Under the pieces are notes generated by a model that saw only the letters and a list, made by a program, of their open reading frames with translations, did not search any database and was not told where the DNA came from. The translations under genes and the position numbers were made by a program. From Leptasterias polaris (taxonomy: Eukaryota; Echinodermata; Asteroidea; Forcipulatida; Asteriidae), in the NCBI GenBank assembly GCA_037783415.1, contig JAZGTN010000196.1:62001-126000 (forward strand): a DNA stretch of 64,000 bases. The letters run 5' to 3'. Of this stretch, positions 22,348-33,516 are shown piece by piece. The stretch's first letter is position 1; every line of letters begins with the position of its first letter.

Positions 22348-25162
22348 GTCACTTTTGAGGTTTCCTTGTTTCATTACCAGAATTAATAAATTAATTAATA
22401 AATGGGGTAATCATTTATCCAAACAGTAATACTTCAAAGGGAATACTTTCTCAAACTAGCTCAAACTATCAATACCTGCATTGCTTCTCACCATGAAGTA
22501 AAGTTTTTATGTTTATGTCATTAATTGTTGGAGTTTATATATATATAATTTTTTAGGGACGGTGTTGCAGTGTGTACTTCGTAGAAAACTGAGCTTGTTT
22601 TCCAGATTCAGGATTTCAGAATAACACCTGGCAAATAGCAAGAGCCATGAATGAGTCAATTTTTAGGAAACTACACTAAAATGAATCTATTGAAATAGTA
22701 ATAATGGCATTTAGGAGGCAAATCAACCAAGGTTTATCCTCCGAGCAATAGGAAGTAACATTACTGTGAGCCATAGGGCCAGTGTATTAATTTTAGGGAG
22801 TGGTTTGTATTTGATTCATAATCCGGGTTTCCCATATGTACAGCAGGAGCTGTATCGATCACGTGATACAAACAACCAATCATTTCTGCCTGTGGCAGAA
22901 TTCCATCAGTTGATTTTGTTTTATTAACTCATTTGTCATTCACACCTTAGTACTTGCTATAGATATTTGAATGACTGTGCAAATGTTTGTACTTTGACTG
23001 TTGAGCTGTGTGGCATGGTGCAGTGTTGCAAAGAAAATATGAATACACTAAAAGTATGCTGGTATGAGACTCCTACTGGTGTTGTGTACAACCCAATAAC
23101 TGGATATGAGTTTTCATTTTGCAACTATTTTCATGGAAACTATAAAAAACTGACTCAATGTTAACTTGATCCTTGTTGAAATTTGTAATAACATTAAAAG
23201 CATCGATGATGATCCCGAGATTTACTCACTTACTGAAAGGGAGTTTTGATCACACCTTGTGCTTTTCAGCATCATCATATCTTTTGTAGAAAGGTCCAAA
23301 AATATAATCGTTAGGTAAAACTGGAAAGCTTACTATGTTGGATTGTTAAATGAACTTTAAAGATAATCCTATAAGTTTTTTTAAAGGTACAATACAATAC
23401 ATGTACCGGTACATCCAGCCCTGCAGTTCAAGTGGTGTAAATAATGGACATCCTCAAGTGAAAGGAGGGCAGGGGCAGAGAATTAAAATTACTTAACTAT
23501 AAGAAACCACTTGCAAGAAGTGAAGGACATAGTCCTACAAAGTGTTAATTACTTTAGTTGAGTTAATTACATGTAATTCAGTTTCTGGTTGCTTACTTGA
23601 TGATACACCAAAAGGTGTTTTAATTGCAAACACCAAACAAAGCCTAAAATTTCCTTTTTGGTGTCACTTGGGGCAAACGGGGGGAGGGGCAAAGAAAGCA
23701 TGGGTTGCCCAATTGGCACCTGGGGAGCTGCATCGATCATTGTGAATTTTTTTATACAAAATGACCAATCAGTTCAAACAGCTGATTGTTGAAAAAAAAT
23801 AACATGTTTTGCCCCTGGCCTGGGGTTGTTGACGCTGTTGAGTATTTTGGGTGCATCTAGCATTTGGGAACAGTCCAGTGAAGTAAAATATTATACATCT
23901 TGAGGCCTGGCTTGCTGTTGGGGGCAATCCAAGAGAGCATTGTTTAAATGAAGGGGTAAAATACAGAAAATGGGCCATGAAAGACTTATATACTTCCAGT
24001 TGATTTATTTCTTATAAATAACAAACTTTGATGTTGCACAATGGTCAAAGCATATATATGACACACATCTTTTGGTTTGTTTTTGTTAACACTGGTTGGA
24101 ATTTGGCTGGTTATAAACACACTGATTTTGTTTATATAAGTACACCTACTCGTGTTTTCTTTAGCACATTAATATTGGTATGATTACAAGATTTGATTTA
24201 GCAACCATTTTTTAGTATATCATCCCTGAAGAATTAGTGTTACGGCCTGACTAGCATTGATGTCAAACAAGACTCATTCTGCTGATATCCAGTGAATGTT
24301 ATGAAAATAACAGAAAACTTATGATATGAAGATATATTCATGTAGTTAAAATTAATTTTTGAGATTTTGACTCTGTAACAAACGATCAATCAAGGGGACA
24401 AAACTTGTCTGCGGCAAGCAAATGCGTGATCTGATCTAGTTCCTTGTTCAACCATCAAATATCTGCTTGTTTATAAGAGAATATATGGAGCCAGACTATA
24501 GAAACACTTTGCATATCATAATCGGGTCATGTCTGAGAAGAGAGACGTTGCATGATTGGAAGGAAAAAAGCCCCTTTTCCCCCATGTCCAATCAAAATTA
24601 TTCCTATACTAGCGGGATGCCGCGACGATTTGCACGGCACCCGCTGGGAGGGTGCAATTGTTGCGAATGCTTTGGGGTAAGGGGTTAATTGGAGGGAGTA
24701 TTTATCTCTAATTAAAGCCTGGGTATAATTTTGCCTTGTTTGGATGGGTGGTTGCGCAATTTGGCCATTTGGTCTAGCTTTTGGCGATGTCATCACTTGT
24801 TCGCTGACTGCTACTATATTTTTTATTGTTGTTTTTTGCATTTGTGATGTGATGTGTTCCTTTTTTACTGCTGTGTTTGTCGGTTGTCATTGATCTAGGT
24901 TTGTAAGGGAAGTTGGGGAAGGAAGAACTGGAACGGATGTAGAAAAACTCAGAACGCAATGTGGTTTGGGACACAATATATTTAGGAGGAACTGTTGTTA
25001 TGGGTTTGGTGAATGAAGGTAGAATCGAAATTTGTTTTGGGAGTGGTATTTTGGAACACATTGTTATTAAGTAGAAGCATGGAGGTAGAGTTAGAAAAAA
25101 ATGATTTTATTAAGGGGCGATAACTGTTGTCTTGTATGTTAGGTAATTTTTTTACTTTAAAA
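22348..25162. other. Spacer between duplicated segments, with diverged copies
   Basis: No gene is recognisable. The stretch 22580-23000 aligns loosely with 14520-14900 of copy A: an AGATTCAGGATTTCA phrase, a GGGTTTCCCA phrase, an AGCAGGAGCTG/AGCAGCTGCAT phrase, CAACCAATCA, and TTTGTA(C/G) phrases appear in the same order. A similar GGGTTGCCCA...AGCTGCATCGATCA...ACCAATCAG series occurs at 23700-23780. These look like older, diverged copies of the same unit. A 65-codon cysteine-containing frame at 22967-23164 has no known domain. A GCGGGATGCCGCG...CGGCACCCGC hairpin lies at 24612-24644. Confidence 0.55.
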
Positions 25163-27284
25163 GGTAAGATTTGGAAGTGGATCAAAACTAAAATAGCATA
25201 GTAAATTATGGTTTGTCATTGGAAGTAAATTTCAAAAAGGTTTTCTTGATAGAAAGTATATGTTCATGCTCATTCGCTGCGCTCATACACTAATATTGAT
25301 AGTAAGTACCACTAGACAATTAATCTTCTTGCATTTGATATCTTGATCATATTCTTATTTTTAAAAGGAACCAAGAGAAGTTTAAACCAGAGGGGGTGCA
25401 AAGGATGGGGAGAGAAGCAGAAAGAGATCAAGTGTTACTTACCAAAGACCTGGTGATGCCTGGCGTAGCACAGACTGCACAGATAACTTCAACCAGATCA
25501 AACTTCAATAATGACAAGGTGAAAGATGGTAGAAATTTGAGCTTCTTGTAGAATCAGTATATCAAATATCAGACAAGAAATGAGAGCATTTAATACGAAC
25601 ATACACTGAAGTTTACCAACACATTTGGAATAATCGTCATTAGGGCAACTATTAAACATAACGCCTACCTAATAACTTGTGTGTTAAAATTGATGGAGGG
25701 GCGTTGTCTCGTTCTGGGTTTCCCAACTCAATGTCACGTGAGCAGCTACATAGATTATGTCATTTAAATCAACCAATCAGCTCGTATAGTTTTATCTGGC
25801 ATTTTTCCAGAACCCTTTTTGATTAATCATTTGTAGTTCACAAATTGTTTCGGACTATGAAGATTTGTGTACTTGAACTTTGAATGTTTAAATAGAAGAT
25901 TATGCCAAGGTTCAAAAGGATGAGTCTGGGTGGTGCATTGGTCCCCTGTTGTAGGTTCATCCCACTAACTGTGTACAAAGGGAGCTTTTAAAGAGAGTTA
26001 TTAAATCAGGGACCCTAGCTGGTGATAATGAGCAAGCTCATTGACACTTTGGTTTTGTAGAGTCCTGGTCGATCAATCCTTCGTAAAAAGTGAAATAAAA
26101 CAACCCCCTCCCATGCTCAATCACACACAGCTCTGTGTTGCAGTCACCCTGTGGACACATTCCTTTGTTCTATACACTTAAGGAAAATCCTATTCCTCAA
26201 CACTGTAAATAACACTGTGGATGTGTGTAAGTCCACATAGGTTTGTTAGTCCCTACATTATGTGGATCTCTTTTGTTCTCAGGTTTGAACTTCTAATGTA
26301 GGGTTAAAACATGCACACATGTCTGGTTAATTTTTCACATGGAAGTTTGAATCTGAAAGAGGCTTCAGGCACTCAATTACCCAAAGTATACCCTGTATTT
26401 AAATATGTATTGTTACGCCTTTCTAAGTTTACGTCCAAAATATAATCTTATACTATTAAAAACACTTCAGACTCTAGTGAATGTAGGGTCCACTGCGTGG
26501 GCTACAATTAGCAGAATAAAAGCCGCTTTAACAATTACAAGCAGTTGTGAAAAACAAAATCTGAAGTAGGGTGTCTGGTATTTGAAGTGGAAATAAAATA
26601 CTGCTGAGGGGGGGGGGGGGGGGGGAATTGTTGAAGATAAGGACTCATTGTGAGTTGCAAACTTTTCGGTAGATGCACAAATGTATACACAAAAATGTGA
26701 ATCATCAGGATTCTAGTTTGCCAAGATGCATTTCCCCGCATTTCCAGCTGTTAAGTTAAAGGACCCTGTGTCACAGAACCAATTTTTGTTTTAGTTGAGA
26801 GTTTTTGATAAAGACTTTTTGTCAGCTCAAAACTAAAACAAAAATAAAACAATTATATGATTTATTCCCCCTTAATCTATCTGCAGATAGTATCCAGGGG
26901 GACTGAGAGTATCTTGATGAGGAGACTTGGGAGGTGTATAAATGGTATACTATCACAACAGCAGGCATTGTATTATTCTGACTTGGGGTTGGGGTTACAA
27001 GATAAAATTTGATGAGTTGTATGACTGCTATAGGCCTAGCGGTTCCAGGGTGGATAGTCAATATTAGCTCCCTGCTGTATTGGAAGTTGACAAATGATTC
27101 GCCTCGGGAACTTGGTTGTCAACTCTTATTACCAAGGGGAGCTAACATCGAGTGTTAAGCAAAGATGAGCAGGATACCAGCCACAAATGGTGCATATGAC
27201 ATGTTAATTTGGCCGGTAGCATTATTCCACTAATCATCATTTTGTGGTGCTTAGCTACATTTTGTGCTGAAGCAGCTCTATGAA

Positions 27285-27665
27285 ATAGGGCCCTGATGGT
27301 TAATGGACCAGTGAGAATTTAGCTAAATAGGGCCCTGATGGTTAATGGACCAGTGAGAATTTAGCTAAATAGGGCCCTGATGGTTAATGGACCAGTGAGA
27401 ATTTAGCTAAATAGGGCCCTGATGGTTAATGGACCAGTGAGAATTTAGCTAAATAGGGCCCTGATGGTTAATGGACCAGTGAGAATTTAGCTAAATAGGG
27501 CCCTGATGGTTAATGGACCAGTGAGAATTTAGCTAAATAGGGCCCTGATGGTTAATGGACCAGTGAGAATTTAGCTAAATAGGGCCCTGATGGTTAATGG
27601 ACCAGTGAGAATTTAGCTAAATAGGGCCCTGATGGTTAATGGACCAGTGAGAATTTAGCGCTTGA
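27285..27665 (+). repeat. 42-bp minisatellite, copy B (nine units)
   Basis: Same 42-bp unit as at 20111, with nine repeats, the last diverging at GAATTTAGCGCTTGATCG. The unit number has changed since the segments were duplicated. Confidence 0.95.
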
Positions 27666-28203
27666 TCGTTAATATGTGAGGTATAGGAATACTTCATATA
27701 AATATCAGGCTGTTTAATTTGTTCTTAATAATGGCACAGATGTTAGAAATGCAATTTTGTCTTTGTTTATTTGTATGATTAATTCTTATGTAATTTTTTA
27801 TTAGTAGTCAGGAATTTTAAAATGATCATAATTTGTTTGATTTAGTGAGGTTTGCAGTAACACCATGTACAAGAAAAACCACTCTATATATTGTGGTGGT
27901 TCTGAAAAGAACCTGTGGTGTAGTTCTTATCTGAACCACCACAACCTAGAGATATCCATGTACATCAAACTTCACTCAAGATTGAGTCCCAATCATGCAA
28001 AGTTTCAAATCCTATTTATCATTTTATGATAAAGTGTCTGACAAAATTGCCTCACAGTATTGATTTTTGTTCCATAACTGGCAATTTTGTAAAAATTTGT
28101 AGATATCTTTCCACAGGTGTTTCAGGCTTGGAATTTCATGGAGGCAACAGAGGCCATGGACTCTTCTGCACTGGTCTTGACCTTGCTGCCCCTTCAAAAG
28201 CTT

Positions 28204-28561
28204 AGCGTGTCGTTGCCGAGCGGATAAGAGCACCGGATCCAAGCTCTGGTGTTTCTGATCAGCAGAGTGTGGGTTCGAGTCCCGGTCGTGACACTTGTGT
28301 CCTTGAGCAAGACACTGAACTATAATTGCTTCTCATCACCCAGAAGTAAATGGGTACCAGTGAGGGCAGAGATGGTTCTTGTGATTGATTTAGCTTGATG
28401 CGCTACATATTTGGCAGCACAGGCTGTTTACTCTCCAGGGAGCTGAGATGGTTAAAGGAATGACACAAAAATGGCCCAGTGACCAGGGGTAATAATGTTG
28501 AAGCGCCATGAGCGTCACTGAGTGACGGACCTGAGCGCTATATAAGAAGCCACTATTATTA
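28204..28561 (+). repeat. tRNA-Leu-derived SINE with target duplication
   Basis: The head resembles tRNA-Leu: GTTGCCGAGCGG (A box region), an anticodon stem CCGGA/TCTGG with CAA in the anticodon place, a long variable arm, and a B box GGTTCGAGTCC. The body ends in GCGCTATATAAGAAGCCACT and (ATT)n. The target-site duplication TTCAAAAGCTT flanks it at 28193-28203 and 28562-28572. The unoccupied site is present in copy A (CTTCAAAAGCTTCCC near 21866), so the boundaries are certain. Pol III transcription from the A and B boxes is inferred. Confidence 0.93.
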
Positions 28562-28709
28562 TTCAAAAGCTTCCCATAGGCTTCTAACTGAAGTTGCCTT
28601 TGCAAAATAAACATGTCCTTGCCCTCTCAAAGATGAAATTCCAGGCCTGCTGTTTTCTTTTGTTCATGTTATTGTTTGTGATTAAGGACTTGATGGTTAT
28701 TTGGGAATA

Positions 28710-28868
28710 GATGGATTGCAATACGCGTCATTGGCCGCCATCTTTGATGAATTGTGCACGCGTGAAGAGCTGTCATTGGCAGAGAGTCGTGCGTAGCGCG
28801 TACACGCATGCACTTTTCCATTGTTTTACATCAAAGATGGCGGTCAATGACGCGTATTACAATCCATC
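28710..28868. mobile_element. 159-bp MITE with 40-bp inverted ends
   Basis: The left end GATGGATTGCAATACGCGTC and the right end are complementary for about 40 bp with few mismatches. TA lies on each side (28708-28709 and 28869-28870). Copy A reads through without the element (TTTGGGATTACCACTAC near 21997), so it is a recent insertion. No coding sequence. TA suggests mobilisation by a Tc1/mariner-type transposase. Confidence 0.85.
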
Positions 28869-29079
28869 TATACCTGTCCACTAAATTGTTGTCATACTTT
28901 AAGGTAAATTTGGTTGATGCAGTGAATTGATTTAATCAGTAGGGTGTGGAGGTACATGTACAAGAGTCTAAGATGTGACATTCTAAAAATGTGATTACTG
29001 TCAATGCATTACAAAATTGTATTATGAGGTATCATCTTTATTGTTTGTCTGCCTTTCACTTCTGACTTTGGCTTGATGC

Positions 29080-30441
29080 TTGTACCGAGCCTTGCATGCT
29101 GATTGGGATTTCAGTCCTTACCTCATTGCATGGGTTTCCTTATTTGTGCTAGTCACTTGTACCGAGCCTTGCATGCTGATTGGGATTTCAGTCCTTACCT
29201 CATTGCATGGGTTTCCTTATTTGTGCTAGTCACTTGTACCGAGCCTTGCATGCTGATTGGGATTTCAGTCCTTACCTCATTGCATGGGTTTCCTTATTTG
29301 TGCTAGTCACTTGTACTGAGCCTTGCATGCTGATTGGGATTTCAGTCCTTACCTCATTGCATGGGTTTCCTTATTTGTGCTAGTCACTTGTACTGAGCCT
29401 TGCATGCTGATTGGGATTTCAGTCCTTACCTCATTGCATGGGTTTCCTTATTTGTGCTAGTCACTTGTACCGAGCCTTGCATGCTGATTGGGATTTCAGT
29501 CCTTACCTCATTGCATGGGTTTCCTTATTTGTGCTAGTCACTTGTACCGAGCCTTGCATGCTGATTGGGATTTCAGTCCTTACCTCATTGCATGGGTTTC
29601 CTTATTTGTGCTAGTCACTTGTACCGAGCCTTGCATGCTGATTGGGATTTCAGTCCTTACCTCATTGCATGGGTTTCCTTATTTGTGCTAGTCACTTGTA
29701 CCGAGCCTTGCATGCTGATTGGGATTTCAGTCCTTACCTCATTGCATGGGTTTCCTTATTTGTGCTAGTCACTTGTACCGAGCCTTGCATGCTGATTGGG
29801 ATTTCAGTCCTTACCTCATTGCATGGGTTTCCTTATTTGTGCTAGTCACTTGTACCGAGCCTTGCATGCTGATTGGGATTTCAGTCCTTACCTCATTGCA
29901 TGGGTTTCCTTATTTGTGCTAGTCACTTGTACAGAGCCTTGCATGCTGATTGGGATTTCAGTCCTTACCTCATTGCATGGGTTTCCTTATTTGTGCTAGT
30001 CACTTGTACCGAGCCTTGCATGCTGATTGGGATTTCAGTCCTTACCTCATTGCATGGGTTTCCTTATTTGTGCTAGTCACTTGTACCGAGCCTTGCATGC
30101 TGATTGGGATTTCAGTCCTTACCTCATTGCATGGGTTTCCTTATTTGTGCTAGTCACTTGTACAGAGCCTTGCATGCTGATTGGGATTTCAGTCCTTACC
30201 TCATTGCATGGGTTTCCTTGTTTGTGCTAGTCACTTGTACAGAGCCTTGCATGCTGATTGGGATTTCAGTCCTTACCTCATTGCATGGGTTTCCTTATTT
30301 GTGCTAGTCACTTGTACTGAGCCTTGCATGCTGATTGGGATTTCAGTCCTTACCTCATTGCATGGGTTTCCTTATTTGTGCTAGTCACTTGTACTGAGCC
30401 TTGCATGCTGATTGGGATTTCAGTCCTTACCTCATTGCATG
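29080..30441 (+). repeat. 77-bp minisatellite, 18 copies
   Basis: The unit contains GAGCCTTGCATGCTGATTGG and CCTTACCTCATTGCATGGG. The GCATGCTGATTGGG box recurs every 77 bases from 29094 to 30403, with changes at only a few positions (CCGAG, CTGAG or CAGAG; TTATTTG or TTGTTTG). Copy A has a single unit (22270-22347). Because 77 is not a multiple of 3, the many overlapping 67-codon frames are an artefact of periodicity. Confidence 0.97.
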
Positions 30442-30706
30442 AAGGAAATATACAGCCAAAGTAACAAGTCATTCACTTGCTTTAACCTTGTCATGTTTGG
30501 TGAACTTATTCCACACATTGGCAATTATTTTGAAAAGTTCATTAAACTATTTTGTCAGGCACAGCAACGGTACCCCCAGTTTTCACTGGGTGCTATTCCG
30601 ACCGACCGACTTCCACGATGGAATGCTGCTGTGTTGGTAAATTTTTCAAAGTGGTTATTATCGGTTCTGACATGTAGTCTATGAAGTTGTTTGAAATGTT
30701 GTGTAA

Positions 30707-31005
30707 CACCCGGTTTAGACAGGCGCTCTAGAGCCGCGCCGAACCAAAAGTGCATGAAAAGTTCGACGTCTGAAACAGTTAGGAGCGACTGGACGAGCTA
30801 GAAGTCGAAAGATCGACTATTGCAGTCGTTCGGAATGACTCTGGAGCGCCTTGGTTTCAGACGTCGATCTTGTCATGAGCCGAACCTAATGTAAATGTTT
30901 TGTTAAGGTTGCCTGTCAAAAACCAAAATTTAATTTGGTCGACCTAGAGTCGCTCCTAATCTATTTGGTTCGGCGTGACTCTAGAGGGTCTGTCTGAACC
31001 AGGTG
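30707..31005. mobile_element. 299-bp MITE with TAA target duplication
   Basis: The left end reads CACCCGGTTTAGACAGGCGC and the right end is its near complement (CTGTCTGAACCAGGTG). TAA lies on both sides (30704-30706 and 31006-31008). A second pair of arms (CTCTAGAG near each end) extends the fold. A 3-bp TAA duplication fits PIF/Harbinger elements. No coding region. Confidence 0.8.
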
Positions 31006-31274
31006 TAAGTGCGTTGAGAGTTATGGGTCAAGGAATGGTGCAAGAAATTGCAAGTGGTATAGGTGGGACTGCAGCCCAGGGGCTTTTGGTGCCCATGTAT
31101 TGATCTGGGCGGGTCTGTGACCAGGAGCTTTGTGCTCATTTTGGCCTGGGGTGTACCCAGTGTTTGTGTTGGTATTTGTTGATGTTTTGTCTGTTTGCCG
31201 GTTTGCCCGAACAATAATTGGTATCCGGTGTTTGCTCTCTTTAAATGAAAACCTTTTGGCTGTGACTGTGGTTA

Positions 31275-31530
31275 CACCCCTATGTTCCGACACCCCTATG
31301 TTCCGACAACTCAACCTATATTCCGACACCCCTTTGTTCTGACATCCCTATGTTCTGACACCGCTATATTCCGACACCCCTATGTTCCGACACCACTATG
31401 TTCCGACACCCCTGTTCCGACAACTCAACCTATGTTCAAACACCCCTATGTTCCTTTACCAATGTGTTCCGACAACTCAAACTATCACCCTATGTTCCTT
31501 TACCCCTTATGTTCCGACACGTTATTTCCG
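31275..31530 (+). repeat. 16-bp minisatellite, forward orientation
   Basis: Units based on CCGACACCCCTATGTT, with a longer variant containing ACAACTCAACCTAT, repeat with many substitutions. The related array at 32145-32995 is in the opposite orientation. Confidence 0.9.
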
Positions 31531-32144
31531 CACATTATTACTCTGATAATCAATAATCAGAATACAATTTGTATTGCAGGTTTCCCTGCCAATTTCAGCA
31601 AAACTTCATTCAATTTCATTAACAAGCAATCAATTCACACATATCCCCCTAATCCACTGAATCTCAGTGGTTTCTTTCTAGCTCTAGTATTAGTGCATTC
31701 ACTTTTGTTTTTGTGCATACGTGATTTCGTTCTTCTCATTCAGTCATTTTACTTTATTTACAGTCGTTCTAGACTAGGCCTACACATTGACCATTCATAA
31801 GTTGAATTTCTACTAACTTGAGTCTTCATTTTCTAAAAACTTCCAACTCCCCCCTTTGTCGCTAACGCACCGATGTGTAATTTCTTTCATATTGCCCCCC
31901 CCCCAAATATATAAAAATTAATAATAATAATAACTAAATAAGTCCTATCAACCACCCCCCCTAATTAATCAGCCCTCTTCTTATTAAACCAAAGTTGATA
32001 TAGAAGAATAACACTTTTCAGATAAATTAAACTTTTCTGAGGAATGGCATAAAATAGACTACCGATACATTTATGGATTAAATTGCCGGCGGGTGGGGTT
32101 TCTTTCAAGTTGCATAGTTTTTCTTGAAATGTTGGTGCCGGTTG
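31531..32144. other. Spacer between two inverted minisatellites
   Basis: No gene is recognisable. A frame open from 31282 to 31800 runs from the minisatellite into a hydrophobic stretch (about residues 130-160) but has no known domain and begins in repeat DNA, so I do not call it. A C run and (ATA)n sequence lie at 31896-31940. Confidence 0.5.
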
Positions 32145-32995
32145 TCGGAATATAGGGATGTTGGAATATAGGTTGAGTTGTCGAAATATAGGGATGTCAG
32201 AACATAGGGGTGTCGGGAACATAGGGGTGTCAGAACATAGGGATGTCGGAACATAGGGGTGTCGGAATATAGGTTGAGTTGTCGGAACTAACATAGGGGT
32301 GTCGGAACATAGGGATGTCGGAATATAGGTTGAGTTGTCGGAACATAGGGGTGTCGGAACATAGGGATGTCGGAATATAGGTTGAGTTGTCGAAATATAG
32401 GGATGTCAGAACATAGGGGTGTCGGGAACATAGGGGTGTCGGAATATAGGTCGAGTTGTCGGAACATAGGGGTGTCGGAACATAGGGATGTCGGAATATA
32501 GGTTGAGTTGTCGAAATATAGGGATGTCAGAACATAGGGGTGTCGGGAACATAGGGGTGTCAGAACATAGGGATGTCGGAACATAGGGGTGTCGGAATAT
32601 AGGTTGAGTTGTCGGAACTAACATAGGGGTGTCGGAACATAGGGATGTCGGAATATAGGTTGAGTTGTCGGAACATAGGGGTGTCGGAACATAGGGATGT
32701 CGGAATATAGGTTGAGTTGTCGAAATATAGGGATGTCAGAACATAGGGGTGTCGGGAACATAGGGGTGTCGGAATATAGGTCGAGTTGTCGGAACATAGG
32801 GGTGTCGGAACATAGGGATGTCGGAATATAGGTTGAGTTGTCGAAATATAGGGATGTCAGAACATAGGGGTGTCAGAACATAGGGATGTCGGAACATAGG
32901 GGTGTCGGAATATAGGTTGAGTTGTCGGAACTAACATAGGGGTGTCGGAACATAAGGATGTCAGAACATAGGGATGTCGGAATATAGAGGAGTCA
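32145..32995 (-). repeat. 16-bp minisatellite, reverse orientation, with higher-order units
   Basis: Units GTCGGAACATAGGGGT or GTCGGAACATAGGGAT alternate with a 20-bp variant GTCGGAATATAGGTTGAGTT. A rare variant GTCGGAACTAACATAGG recurs at 32281, 32611 and 32924, so higher-order units are about 330 and 313 bp. It is the reverse complement of the array at 31275-31530. Confidence 0.93.
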
Positions 32996-32999
32996 CCGT

Positions 33000-33484
33000 G
33001 ACAGTTGGTCACTATAAGAAGTACACAATAAAAAACCATTTGGCTGTTATGTGACAGTTAGTCACTAAACTAATTACAATGTGTGGTGCTTGTTTATTAC
33101 TGAATGTGAGTGTAATCACTTTGTATTGTCCTTTGGGGATCGTTGCTTAGGGATCTGGACAAAACTTTGTTGGCTCTTACTGAAGGCTGCTGAGACTTAG
33201 CATTAATTTTTACTGACCCTTCCAGACCCATTGGAAACTTTCCCCCTAAATACCATGCTATGGTTTTTTTAAGCAAATGACATCAAATATTACTGAAACG
33301 GATGGTTTTGGTTGCCATGGTTATAGGTAGTATCTATAGAAGACCAGAACCACTAACCGATGGGTTGTGATGTTGCTAGCATGCCTAATTGCCTCATAGT
33401 AATGTGTAACACACTGTATATCTTGAATGAGGTCTCCTCCAACAACGAACTGCTTGCTGAACAGGCACATAGGAAGATGACTTT

Positions 33485-33516
<32 letters not shown>

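Larger units (their letters stand above)
25163..29157 (+). repeat. Segmental duplication, copy B
   Basis: This copy is the paralogue of 14143-22347. It lacks the TA-target and TTAA-target transposons of copy A and so shows their empty sites at 26016-26017 and 27725-27728. It carries two insertions of its own, a SINE (28204-28561) and a MITE (28710-28868). Its G tract is 18 long (26608-26625) against 16 in copy A. It ends in the 77-bp minisatellite. Confidence 0.9.

Noticed and set aside
22967..23164. A 65-codon cysteine-containing frame, possible small secreted protein
   Set aside because: There is no clear signal peptide or family pattern, and the region aligns with non-coding parts of the segmental unit.
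28204..28300. A true tRNA-Leu gene
   Set aside because: A tRNA-like head is followed by a SINE body and an ATT tail with an 11-bp target duplication, so it is part of a SINE.
29080..30441. CRISPR-like regularly spaced repeats
   Set aside because: The whole 77-bp unit is conserved; there are no variable spacers, and the DNA is animal.
29103..30684. A series of identical 67-codon frames
   Set aside because: They are a product of the 77-bp minisatellite. They overlap each other in staggered frames, and the unit has no coding features.
31282..31800. A 172-codon frame
   Set aside because: The first part is minisatellite translation and the rest has no known domain. Frames over repeats are often open by chance.
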